62,891 bases of DNA from an uncultured Treponema sp. (GTDB lineage Bacteria; Spirochaetota; Spirochaetia; Treponematales; Treponemataceae), in contig CALCRU010000059.1 of the NCBI GenBank assembly GCA_937894335.1, positions 1-62,891 on the forward strand, read 5' to 3'. Both the position numbers and the translations under genes were made by a program. This document shows, one piece after another, positions 43,249-51,698 of this stretch. The notes below the pieces were generated by a model. The model was not told the origin of the DNA. It searched no databases and saw nothing but the letters and a program-made list of their open reading frames with translations. The number at the start of each line of letters is the position of its first letter. Position 1 is the stretch's first letter.

Positions 43249-45669
43249 ATGGCGGACAAAACTTTTTCCGAACGCGACATCATCTCAAAATATATTCTCC
43301 CTGCAATCATGCAGTCCGGCTGGGAGCAGTCTCAAATTCGCGAGGAAGTGACTTTTACCGCAGGACGCATTTTTGTAAAAGGCAGGCAGACCAAGCGCGG
43401 AGAGCGAAAGCGAGCTGACATAATCCTGTATTACAAGCCCAACATTCCTGTCGCTGTAATTGAAGCAAAAGATAATTCTCATTCCGTCGGTTCCGGCTTG
43501 CAGCAGGCATTGGGCTATGCGGAAACTCTTGATATTCCTGTCGCAATCAGCTCTAACGGAGACGGATTTATAATTCAATATCGCAAAAACTGCGGGAACT
43601 TAGATTCAACTCAGCAAGCGATTATCACGCAAGAGCTGGATTTAAACGATTTTCCGACGCAAGAAGAATTGTGGGCTTGTTACAAACGCTATAACGGATT
43701 GGACGATAAAAGCGAACAGACGGCTCTTTCCCAGTATTTTTTCGGAAATGGCTACTACACACCACGCTACTACCAGAGAATCGCCGTCAACCGTGCGGTA
43801 GAAGCAATTGCACGCGGTCAGAATCGTATTCTTCTTGTAATGGCAACTGGAACAGGCAAAACATATACCGCATTCCAGATTATCTATCGTCTTTGGAAAG
43901 CCGGCTGTAAAAAGCGAATCCTTTATTTAGCAGACCGCAACAATCTTATCACTCAGACAAAGAAAGGCGACTTTAAGCACTTTAAAGACAAGCTCACAAT
44001 CATAAAAAACAAGAAAATTGACAAGTCTTATGAGATTTATCTTGCTCTTTATCAGGGGCTTACAAATTATGATGAAGAAACTGATGCTTACAAACAGTTC
44101 AGCCCGGATTTCTTTGATTTGATTATAGTTGATGAGTGTCACCGCGGTTCAGTTGATGAAGACAAGGCCTGGCATAAAATCCTCACATATTTTTCAAATG
44201 CAACCCAAATCGGCATGACCGCAACTCCAAAAGAAACAAAAGCGCTTTCGAACATCGAATATTTTGGCGAGCCGATTTACACATATTCACTCAAACAGGG
44301 AATTGACGACGGATTCTTAGCCCCTTACAAAGTTCTTCGCGTTGGAATGAACATTGACCTTGAAGGCTACCGTCCTGAACGAAATAAAACGGACATCGAA
44401 GGCGAGCTTATCGAAGACCGCCTCTACAACACAAAAGATTTTGACCGCAATATCGTAATAGATGAACGAACGGATCTGGTTGCCCGAAAGATTATGGAAT
44501 ATCTCAAGAATACGAATCCCTACGATAAAACAATCGTATTCTGTGTTGACATCGAGCACGCAGAACGAATGCGACGGGCTTTGTTAAAATATGCGCCACG
44601 CGAAATCACTGCAAAGACAGACAAATACATCGTGCGAATCACAGGCGATGACAAAGACGCTAAAAGCTACCTTGAAGATTTCATCAATCCAGAAGAAACC
44701 TATCCAGTTATTGCCACAACTTCAAAACTGATGACCACAGGAACGGATGCAAAGACTTGCAAGCTGATTGTTCTCGATTCAATTATAAACAGCCCTATTG
44801 AATTCAAGCAGATAATCGGCCGTGGAACAAGAGTTGAAGAAGATTTTGGAAAGTTATACTTCACAATCATTGATTTCCGCAATGCAACAGATAGATTCGC
44901 AGACAAAGATTTTGATGGCACTCCAGTCCGCATAAAAGAAGCATCCCAAGACGAAGAACTTTCTGAACAAACAATAGATGAAGGCGAGGAAGAAACTCAG
45001 ATTGATCCTGTTACAGGCAAAGAGATTGCTTTCCCAGAATACCGCATCAATGACGAATTCGGAAATATTGCCGTTGCGGAACCTAAGCCGCAAAAATTCG
45101 AAAGGCGAGAGAAAGTCCGAATCGCAGGCGTTGATGTTCACATCTTAAGCGAACGCAAGGAATTTCTGGACGCAAGCGGGAAGCTGATAACCACAAGCCT
45201 CAAAGAATACTGCAAAACAGGAATCCTCACTTCTTACCGCTCACTCGACAATTTCTTGCAGACCTGGAACGATGCAGAAAAGAAGCGCGCCATTATAGAA
45301 GAGCTAGAAAATCAGGGAATTATCTTTGAAGAACTGAAAGACGAAATTAAAAATGACCTCGATATTTTTGACCTCATCTGCCACATCGCATGGGATGCCC
45401 CGGCCCTTACAAGAAAAGAACGCGCCGAAAATGTACGCAAGCGAAACTACTGGACAAAATATGGCGACAAAGCGTGCGCAGTTTTAGATGCGCTTTTAGA
45501 GAAATACGCCCAAACCGGAATCGAAGAAATAGAAGATATGAAAGTCCTCACCGTAGACCCAATTAAAGGAATCGGTACTCCGGCAGAAATCGTAAATCTC
45601 TTCGGAGGCAAACCACAGTACCTACAGGCAATCCGCGAACTCGAAGCAGAGATTTATAAGGTGGCGTAA
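43249..45669 (+). CDS. hsdR: Type I restriction endonuclease R subunit
   Basis: Protein of 806 residues. The N-terminal PD-(D/E)XK nuclease shows Asp57 in RADIILYY and VIEAKD with Glu72 and Lys74. The SF2 translocase has Walker A MATGTGKTYTAF near 198, the DECH box VDECHRGSV near 294, GMTATP, and the C-terminal helicase motif IGRGTRVEED. This is an EcoEI/EcoR124-like HsdR. The complex with HsdM and HsdS cuts unmodified DNA after ATP-driven translocation. The gene order R-ATPase-S-M is unusual. Confidence 0.95.
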   Translation: MADKTFSERDIISKYILPAIMQSGWEQSQIREEVTFTAGRIFVKGRQTKRGERKRADIILYYKPNIPVAVIEAKDNSHSVGSGLQQALGYAETLDIPVAISSNGDGFIIQYRKNCGNLDSTQQAIITQELDLNDFPTQEELWACYKRYNGLDDKSEQTALSQYFFGNGYYTPRYYQRIAVNRAVEAIARGQNRILLVMATGTGKTYTAFQIIYRLWKAGCKKRILYLADRNNLITQTKKGDFKHFKDKLTIIKNKKIDKSYEIYLALYQGLTNYDEETDAYKQFSPDFFDLIIVDECHRGSVDEDKAWHKILTYFSNATQIGMTATPKETKALSNIEYFGEPIYTYSLKQGIDDGFLAPYKVLRVGMNIDLEGYRPERNKTDIEGELIEDRLYNTKDFDRNIVIDERTDLVARKIMEYLKNTNPYDKTIVFCVDIEHAERMRRALLKYAPREITAKTDKYIVRITGDDKDAKSYLEDFINPEETYPVIATTSKLMTTGTDAKTCKLIVLDSIINSPIEFKQIIGRGTRVEEDFGKLYFTIIDFRNATDRFADKDFDGTPVRIKEASQDEELSEQTIDEGEEETQIDPVTGKEIAFPEYRINDEFGNIAVAEPKPQKFERREKVRIAGVDVHILSERKEFLDASGKLITTSLKEYCKTGILTSYRSLDNFLQTWNDAEKKRAIIEELENQGIIFEELKDEIKNDLDIFDLICHIAWDAPALTRKERAENVRKRNYWTKYGDKACAVLDALLEKYAQTGIEEIEDMKVLTVDPIKGIGTPAEIVNLFGGKPQYLQAIRELEAEIYKVA

Positions 45670-45674
45670 AATAC

Positions 45675-45717
45675 TTGCAATTACTCAAAAATGCGGTTAT
45701 ACTAATTTTTGAGTAAT
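45675..45717 (+). promoter_or_regulatory. Promoter bracketed by an inverted repeat, ATPase gene
   Basis: TTGCAA (45675-45680), 17 bp, TATACT (45698-45703). A perfect 12-bp inverted repeat ATTACTCAAAAA / TTTTTGAGTAAT occupies 45680-45691 and 45706-45717, so its arms flank the -10 box. This is a candidate autoregulatory operator. Confidence 0.6.
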
Positions 45718-45728
45718 AGGAGTGGTAT

Positions 45729-46973
45729 TTGATTTTTACACGTGATTCATATATAAATCAGCTTATTCAAAAAAAACAAAATGGAATGATAAAGATTGTT
45801 ACTGGGCTAAGGCGCTGTGGCAAGTCATTTCTTTTGTTCAAGCTATTTTACGAAAAGCTTATTTCTGATGGTACGCCAGATTCTCATATAATTAAAATTC
45901 CTCTTGATGATTTGGAATACTCTGAACTGCGGGAGAAAATATCACTTTATAAATTCATAAAATCTAAAATTACTGATAATGACCAATACTACTGTCTTTT
46001 GGATGAAATTCAACTTGTAGAAGAATTTGAAGAAGTTTTAAATTCTCTCCTGCATATTCAGAATTTGGACGTATATGTTACTGGAAGCAATTCTCGCTTT
46101 CTTGTAAAAGATGTGATTACAGAATTTCGCGGACGTGGCGATGAGATAAGATTATACCCGCTTTCATTTAAGGAATTTTTTGAAAGCCGGAAAGATGAAT
46201 TTATTTCAGCATGGACTGATTACTACACCTATGGCGGACTTCCCCTTGTAGCAACAATGAAAAATCATAAGGAGAAATCAGATTATCTTTCAAATCTCTT
46301 TGCTAAGGTTTATCTTACTGATGTAATTGACCGCTATAAGATTCGGAACAAAGGCGAATTCGAAGAACTTCTGGATGTAATTGCATCTTCAATCAGTTCT
46401 CTTACCAATCCTAGAAAAATAGAGAACACTTTTAAATCAAAAGAAAAATCAACAATCACAAACAAAACAATTACATCTTATTTGAATTATCTTGAGGATG
46501 CCTTTTTAATTCAGCCTTCAGAGCGATTTGATATAAAGGGACGAAAATATATTGGCGCAAACAAAAAATATTATTTTACTGACACAGGGCTTAGAAACGC
46601 TCGGTTGAATTTTAGGCAGATAGAAGAAACTCACATAATGGAAAACATTATATACAACGAGCTTAAAATTCGTGGTTTTAATGTTGATGTTGGAATCATT
46701 GAATTCAATTCAAAAGACAAAAACGGAAAAACTCTAAAAACACAGCTTGAATGCGATTTTGTAGCAAATCGTGGAAATGAAAAAATATACATACAATCTG
46801 CCTTGGATCTATCCAGCGAAAAAAAGAAAGCTCAGGAAGAAAACTCTCTTTTAAGAATAAACGACAGCTTTAAAAAAATAATTATTCAAAAAGAAAAAAT
46901 CATTCCACATTACGATGATAATGGAATCTACATCACCTGCCTTGAAGATTTTTTGACAGGAGATGAAATATGA
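45729..46973 (+). CDS. COG1373-type AAA ATPase with DUF4143 domain
   Basis: Protein of 414 residues with a TTG start preceded by AGGAG. Walker A is GLRRCGKSFLLF (residue about 27), sensor/Walker B YYCLLDEIQLVEE, then VTGSNSRFL, FRGRGDEIRLYPLSFKEF and the DUF4143 half (NARLNFRQIEETHIMENIIYNEL) ending in a nuclease-like region with ECDFVAN. It has a paralogue at 61.3 kb with the same motif order. Its stop overlaps the hsdS start (ATGA). The function of the family is poorly defined. The position inside an hsd locus suggests a defence or selfish role. Confidence 0.88.
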   Translation: MIFTRDSYINQLIQKKQNGMIKIVTGLRRCGKSFLLFKLFYEKLISDGTPDSHIIKIPLDDLEYSELREKISLYKFIKSKITDNDQYYCLLDEIQLVEEFEEVLNSLLHIQNLDVYVTGSNSRFLVKDVITEFRGRGDEIRLYPLSFKEFFESRKDEFISAWTDYYTYGGLPLVATMKNHKEKSDYLSNLFAKVYLTDVIDRYKIRNKGEFEELLDVIASSISSLTNPRKIENTFKSKEKSTITNKTITSYLNYLEDAFLIQPSERFDIKGRKYIGANKKYYFTDTGLRNARLNFRQIEETHIMENIIYNELKIRGFNVDVGIIEFNSKDKNGKTLKTQLECDFVANRGNEKIYIQSALDLSSEKKKAQEENSLLRINDSFKKIIIQKEKIIPHYDDNGIYITCLEDFLTGDEI

Positions 46974-48301
46974 GCGAATGGAAAAAAGTAAAAATTGGTG
47001 ATTTTCTCACAGAACGAGAAGGTCGATATAAACCCGATGATTCAAAGATTTCAAACTACAAACGCCTCGATAAAATAGATTTCTCTGGAGCAATCCATAT
47101 CTCAGATAAACCTACAAAAACTGATATGATTATTGTTCATCCAGGTGATTTGGTAATTTCTGGAATCAATGTGGCAAAAGGTGCTGTTGCCGTTTATCAG
47201 GGAGATGAACCTGTTTGCGCTACAATTCATTATTCTTCTTATACATTCGATAGTTCAAAAGTTGATTTAGATTATTTCAAATATTTTGTAAAAAGCCCTG
47301 CGTTTATTGTTGCTCTACAAAAGCAAGTAAAGGGTGGAATCAAAACTGAAATAAAACCAAAGCATCTACTGCCATTAGAGATTTCAATACCAGATCTACA
47401 GACTCAACAAGAGATAGTCAAAAAAATATCTCTACAATTGCAAAAAACAGAACAGCTTTCTATAGAAATTGAATCACAAAAAAACTACATAAAGCAGCTT
47501 CGCCAGAACATTCTGCAACAAGCCATAGAAGGAAAACTCACCGCTGATTGGAGAAAACATAATCCTGTGATTAAAGGCAATCCCGACTACGATGCAGAAG
47601 CATTGTTTGAACAGATACAGAAAGAACGAAGCAACGAAAAGAAACAAAAACAATTATCTCCAATTACAGATGAAGAAAAACCATTTAAAATTCCTGATGG
47701 ATGGAAATGGGTAAGACTGGGAGAGATAATAAAAGAACCGCCAAGAAATGGTTACTCACCGAAAGCTGTTGATTTTGAAACTCCTATAAAAACATTGAAA
47801 CTCGGTGCTGTAACTTATGGTATTTTCGACCCAAATGAATACAAATATATAAATGAAGAAATTCCAAAAGATGCCTATTGTTGGTTGAAAAATGGTGATT
47901 TTTTAATCGAACGAAGTAATTCCGTTGAATATGTTGGCATTTGTGCAATTTATACAGGTAAAGATAATGAGTTTATGTACCCAGATTTGCTTATGCGATT
48001 TAAAACTCAAGATATTTTATCAAAACAATATATCCATACAGCTTTAATTTCACCTTTCAACCGTTCTTATTTTATGAACAGTGCAAAAGGTGCACAAAAA
48101 ACGATGCCAAAAATCAATCAGGATTGTGTTGTTAATACAATGATTCCTCTGCCTTCAATTGCTGAGCAAAAAGAAATAGTAATACGAGTTGAAAAACAAT
48201 TACAAGCTATTTCTAATTTAGATAATCAAATTATAGAACATGAACAACTGACAAAACAGCTTATGCAAAGCATATTAAAAGATGCATTTGAGGAGGAATA
48301 A
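46970..48301 (+). CDS. hsdS: Type I restriction-modification specificity subunit
   Basis: Protein of 443 residues with two target recognition domains. The first begins WKKVKIGDFLTEREGRY and ends in the coiled spacer QKNYIKQLRQNILQQAIEGKLT. The second begins IPDGWKWVRLGEIIKEPP and ends in a similar helix EHEQLTKQLMQSILKDAFEEE. The two TRDs are dissimilar, so the recognised DNA site should be bipartite and asymmetric. It is coupled to the preceding ATPase by a 4-bp overlap and separated from hsdM by 360 bp of hairpin-rich DNA. Confidence 0.93.
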   Translation: MSEWKKVKIGDFLTEREGRYKPDDSKISNYKRLDKIDFSGAIHISDKPTKTDMIIVHPGDLVISGINVAKGAVAVYQGDEPVCATIHYSSYTFDSSKVDLDYFKYFVKSPAFIVALQKQVKGGIKTEIKPKHLLPLEISIPDLQTQQEIVKKISLQLQKTEQLSIEIESQKNYIKQLRQNILQQAIEGKLTADWRKHNPVIKGNPDYDAEALFEQIQKERSNEKKQKQLSPITDEEKPFKIPDGWKWVRLGEIIKEPPRNGYSPKAVDFETPIKTLKLGAVTYGIFDPNEYKYINEEIPKDAYCWLKNGDFLIERSNSVEYVGICAIYTGKDNEFMYPDLLMRFKTQDILSKQYIHTALISPFNRSYFMNSAKGAQKTMPKINQDCVVNTMIPLPSIAEQKEIVIRVEKQLQAISNLDNQIIEHEQLTKQLMQSILKDAFEEE

Positions 48302-48450
48302 ATCAAACTGTTTCCATTTTGGAAATAGTTCACAAGATAGCAACTACTGAGGATTTCTCGGTAGTTCAAATCAGTTATCCTAAAAAATTGGATAACTCAA
48401 CTATCCGAAAATACTGGATAATTCAACACGCCAAAATGGTGTTTTGAATG
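48301..48450. repeat. Tandem array of five AT-rich stem-loops
   Basis: Five consecutive stem-loops: 48307-48329 (10-bp stem), 48342-48366 (10-bp), 48373-48397 (8-bp), 48399-48423 (8-bp, one mismatch) and 48425-48445 (9-bp, one mismatch). The stems differ in sequence but most start AACT/AGTT-like, and each is followed by TTCAA, CTCAA or TTGAA. The first begins directly after the hsdS stop codon. No promoter or terminator T-run accompanies them. Confidence 0.7.
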
Positions 48451-48640
48451 ACGATTCGGGGCGTTGCGAGGTGCGCTAGAAACTGCGTCCTTACGGACTT
48501 GTTGCGAGCACCCCGCAGAAGGGGTAGGTCGTTCGCCAAAGGCGAACTTACCGAGTTTTCTACGAAAACTCGCGGCGAGGGGTATTCGCAACGAGCACGA
48601 ATGTGCGAAGTTTCGAGCGAGGCTTTCCCCTCCTCAATAT
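48451..48640. repeat. GC-rich hairpin cluster before hsdM
   Basis: Short perfect hairpins follow one another: GTCC-TTAC-GGAC, CCCC-GCAGAA-GGGG, TTCGCC-AAA-GGCGAA, GAGTTTTC-TAC-GAAAACTC and GCAC-GAAT-GTGC. The base composition is much richer in G+C than the flanking genes. It resembles the element at 20-235. No protein-like frame was found. Confidence 0.6.
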
Positions 48641-48662
48641 AAAAACAAAAGGAGCAGAACAA

Positions 48663-50123
48663 ATGCCAAACATTGGTGGAATTGTAAAGACTTTACAGAA
48701 TATAATGCGCAAGGATCAGGGCGTTTCTGGTGACGCGCAAAGAATTGAACAGCTGGGCTGGATGATTACGCTTAAAATTATTGATGATAAGGAAGCCGAA
48801 ATGGAGCTTATCAGCGATGATTATGTTTCTGTGATTCCGGGTGAACTGCAGTGGAGAAACTGGGCGGCAGACAGTGAAGGTATGACTGGAGACGCACTTA
48901 AGGATTTTGTTGATAATACGCTTTTTCCCGGCTTGCAGAATCTGGATGTTTCAACAGGTAATAAGCGTGCTGTTTTGATTCGTGATATTTTTGCAGGAAC
49001 TAACAACTACATGAAAAACGGAACTATAATCCGTCAGGTTGTAAACAAGCTTAATGAGATTGATTTTAATGCCAGCGAGGACCGTCATACCTTTGGCGAT
49101 ATTTACGAAAGTCTTTTGCGTGATTTGCAAAGCGCTGGTAACTATGGTGAGTTTTATACTCCCCGCGCTGTTACAGAAATTATGACCGAAATTATTAATC
49201 CCCGACTTGGAGAAAAGGTGCTGGACCCTGCCTGTGGTACCGGTGGCTTTTTGACAAGTGCAATTGAAAATATCAGAAAGCAGGATGTTCATTCGGTTGA
49301 AGATTTGAAGGTTCTTGAAGAAACGATTCGCGGTCAGGAGCTTAAGCCCCTTCCTTTTATGCTTTGCGTTACAAATCTTATTCTGCATGATATTGAAGTT
49401 CCGAATGTTATGAACATGGACAGCTTAAACCGCGAGTATACAAGCATAGGCGCAAAAGAACGAGTTGATGTTATTCTTGCTAATCCACCTTTTGGCGCAA
49501 GCGTTTCGGATGGAGTGGAGACTAATTATCCTGCTGCATTCAGAACTACAGAAAGTGCAGATTTGTTCTTGCTTTTGATGATTCGTTATCTGCGTGATGG
49601 CCTGCCTGACGGCAAGGCAGGTGGCCGTGCTGCAATTGTTTTGCCTGATGGTTCGTTAACTGGCGACGGTGTAAAGCAGAGAATCCGCGAAGAGTTTTTG
49701 ACTCAGTGTAATGTGCATACAATTGTGCGTTTGCCTAACTCTGTTTTCCAGCCATATGCTTCGGTTGCTACCAATCTTCTGTTCTTTACAAAGGGCGAGC
49801 CTACTAAAGAAATCTGGTACTGGGAACACAAGCTTCCAGAAGGTCAGAAATCTTATTCAAAAACAAAGCCAATTCAAAAGAGCGAGTTTTCGTCACTTCT
49901 TGCGTGGTGGAATAATCGTGCAGAAGGTGAACAGTCCTGGCGGGTCCCTGTAGAAAAGATTGCAGAAAACGGATGGAATCTGGATATTAAAAATCCGTTT
50001 GTGAAGGAAGAGGAAGTTACTCATACTACCGCAGAACTGCTGGATATGCTTAAAGAGTCATTCAAAAAAAGCGAGAAACTGTTGGAGGATTTAAAATTGA
50101 CACAATCATATTCACAAGGATAA
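48663..50123 (+). CDS. hsdM: Type I restriction-modification DNA methyltransferase subunit (N6-adenine)
   Basis: Protein of 486 residues from MPNIGGIVKTLQN (AAAGGAG upstream). The helical N-terminal domain is followed by a Rossmann methyltransferase domain with SAM motif VLDPACGTGGFL near 187 and catalytic NPPFG near 275. It modifies adenine within the site set by HsdS. It is the last member of the locus and is followed four bases later by a GNAT gene. The start inside the leading hairpin-rich DNA was rejected for lack of a ribosome site. Confidence 0.95.
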   Translation: MPNIGGIVKTLQNIMRKDQGVSGDAQRIEQLGWMITLKIIDDKEAEMELISDDYVSVIPGELQWRNWAADSEGMTGDALKDFVDNTLFPGLQNLDVSTGNKRAVLIRDIFAGTNNYMKNGTIIRQVVNKLNEIDFNASEDRHTFGDIYESLLRDLQSAGNYGEFYTPRAVTEIMTEIINPRLGEKVLDPACGTGGFLTSAIENIRKQDVHSVEDLKVLEETIRGQELKPLPFMLCVTNLILHDIEVPNVMNMDSLNREYTSIGAKERVDVILANPPFGASVSDGVETNYPAAFRTTESADLFLLLMIRYLRDGLPDGKAGGRAAIVLPDGSLTGDGVKQRIREEFLTQCNVHTIVRLPNSVFQPYASVATNLLFFTKGEPTKEIWYWEHKLPEGQKSYSKTKPIQKSEFSSLLAWWNNRAEGEQSWRVPVEKIAENGWNLDIKNPFVKEEEVTHTTAELLDMLKESFKKSEKLLEDLKLTQSYSQG

Positions 50124-50127
50124 AATC

Positions 50128-50589
50128 ATGCGCATAACCCAAATCACCCATAACAAAAAACAATACCTCTCACTCCTCCTTCTTGCCGACGAGCAGGAAG
50201 ACATGATTGACCGCTATCTTGAGCGGGGAACAATGTTCGTTCTTGAAGATGACGGAGTGAAGGCTGAATGTGTCGTTACCGATGAGGGAAAGGGCATTCT
50301 TGAAATAAAGAACATCGCCACCGCACCAGAGAGCCAGGGAAAGGGCTACGGCAAAAAACTGATTGACTTTGTGGCACAAACATACCGCGACCGTTTTTCC
50401 GTTCTGCAGGTGGGAACAGGCGACAGTCCGCTCACGATTCCCTTCTACGAAAAATGCGGATTCAAGCGTCATCATGTGGTAAAGGATTTTTTCACCAAGA
50501 ACTACGACCATCCCATTTTTGAGGCAGGCGTTCAGCTTGTGGACATGATTTATCTGCAAAAGCCCTTGATTGAGGAAGGAGAAAAATGA
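50128..50589 (+). CDS. GNAT acetyltransferase
   Basis: Protein of 153 residues. The acetyl-CoA loop is TAPESQGKGYGKKL and the C-terminal motif IPFYEKCGFKRHHVV. It resembles small YjaB/YvbK-like acetyltransferases. Only four bases separate it from hsdM, so it is transcribed with the modification gene. The next GNAT gene overlaps its stop by ATGA. Confidence 0.85.
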   Translation: MRITQITHNKKQYLSLLLLADEQEDMIDRYLERGTMFVLEDDGVKAECVVTDEGKGILEIKNIATAPESQGKGYGKKLIDFVAQTYRDRFSVLQVGTGDSPLTIPFYEKCGFKRHHVVKDFFTKNYDHPIFEAGVQLVDMIYLQKPLIEEGEK

Positions 50590-51128
50590 AGTTGGAAAAC
50601 GAGCGCATAATCCTGAGCGAATGGAATTCCCTTCTGAAATTCCGCCGGGCAAAAAAGGATGACACGGAAGAAATCGTTCAGCTTTACAAAAATGCAATTT
50701 CAAAAATGGACGCGCAGAAAATCAATCAGTGGGATGATGTCTACCCAGACCGGACGACATTGGAAGACGACATAAAGAAAAATCAGATGTTCATCGGAAA
50801 ACAGAATGGAAAAATCGCAGTCTGCTTTGTGTTGAACGAAGAGTGTGACGACGAATACAAAAAGGCAAAGTGGATTTGTCCCGACGCTCGCTTCTGCATT
50901 CTCCACCGGCTCTGCATGAACCCGGAATTGCAGAATCAGGGAATCGCAGGAAAAACCATGAATCATATAGAAGAATTCTGCCGCGGACAAAAGTACGATT
51001 CAATCCGCCTGGACTGCTTTACCCAGAATCCTTATTCGCGAAAACTCTACGACAAATGCGGCTACACGGTGACAGGCCATGCCGACTGGCGCAAGGGACG
51101 CTTTGAACTAAGGGAAAAGAAATTATAA
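50586..51128 (+). CDS. GNAT acetyltransferase
   Basis: Protein of 180 residues. The binding loop NPELQNQGIAGKTM and the late PYSRKLYDKCGY motif show the GNAT fold. The N-terminal RRAKKDDTEEIVQLYKNAI is a usual opening. The substrate is unknown. Translational coupling to the preceding acetyltransferase suggests related roles. Confidence 0.85.
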   Translation: MKLENERIILSEWNSLLKFRRAKKDDTEEIVQLYKNAISKMDAQKINQWDDVYPDRTTLEDDIKKNQMFIGKQNGKIAVCFVLNEECDDEYKKAKWICPDARFCILHRLCMNPELQNQGIAGKTMNHIEEFCRGQKYDSIRLDCFTQNPYSRKLYDKCGYTVTGHADWRKGRFELREKKL

Positions 51129-51239
51129 AACGACGCAACCAAAAGTAACAAAATTGCAACGAACGGTTTCTTGCGAGTCTGAGCTTATTCTGCCATGATG
51201 TTTTAAGAAGAAATCATCAGCTTCCGCCTTGAGGCAAAT

Positions 51240-51641
51240 GTGAACACTTATGCGGCATTCATGAACGAGGTTGATTCCACACGCCTTGATTCCCACGACT
51301 TCCGCTATGAAAACGGAGCCTACATTTATCATGACACCTATGTGGGAGGAGAACAGTTTGCAGGTGAAGAGGCCGTCTGGAAAAACGGAAAATCAGTTTA
51401 CGCCATGAACTACATGGGACGCGTGCTGGATAAAGAATTCAGCGGAAACTTTTTAAAAGATGCCCTGCGTCACGCTAACAGGAAGATGCCCTACCGTGGA
51501 CCTGAATACTATGAGGACGGAGAGTACTGCTACAAGTGCAGCGTGCACGGAGACTTCACCTGGTTCCAAGGATATGAAGAAATTTACTGGAAGGATGAAA
51601 AAGTCTACGAGTGTTATTTTCACGGCGGAACAACCAGGTAA
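51240..51641 (+). CDS. DUF5680-domain protein
   Basis: Protein of 133 residues starting at GTG (GAGG five nt upstream). NTYAAF ... SHDFRYENGAYIYHDTYVGGEQFAGEEAVW is characteristic of DUF5680, a small domain found alone or at the C-terminus of XRE regulators. No regulator domain is attached here. The body is aromatic and acidic (YYEDGEYCYKCSVHGDFTWF). Function unknown. The 110 bp before it hold no gene. Confidence 0.75.
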   Translation: MNTYAAFMNEVDSTRLDSHDFRYENGAYIYHDTYVGGEQFAGEEAVWKNGKSVYAMNYMGRVLDKEFSGNFLKDALRHANRKMPYRGPEYYEDGEYCYKCSVHGDFTWFQGYEEIYWKDEKVYECYFHGGTTR

Positions 51642-51698
51642 GATGCTGAGTCACCTGTCTTCGGACAGGCGTTCGAAATCTCAACACCTTACCGTTTT

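Noticed and set aside
48301..48640. CRISPR array
   Set aside because: Units are hairpins with differing stems and variable lengths. There are no identical direct repeats separated by constant-size spacers and no cas genes nearby.
41430..51641. Integron cassette array with attC sites
   Set aside because: The run of small accessory genes suggested an integron, but gaps are 1-4 bp or overlaps, no RYYYAAC/GTTRRRY pairs flank the genes, and no integrase gene is present.
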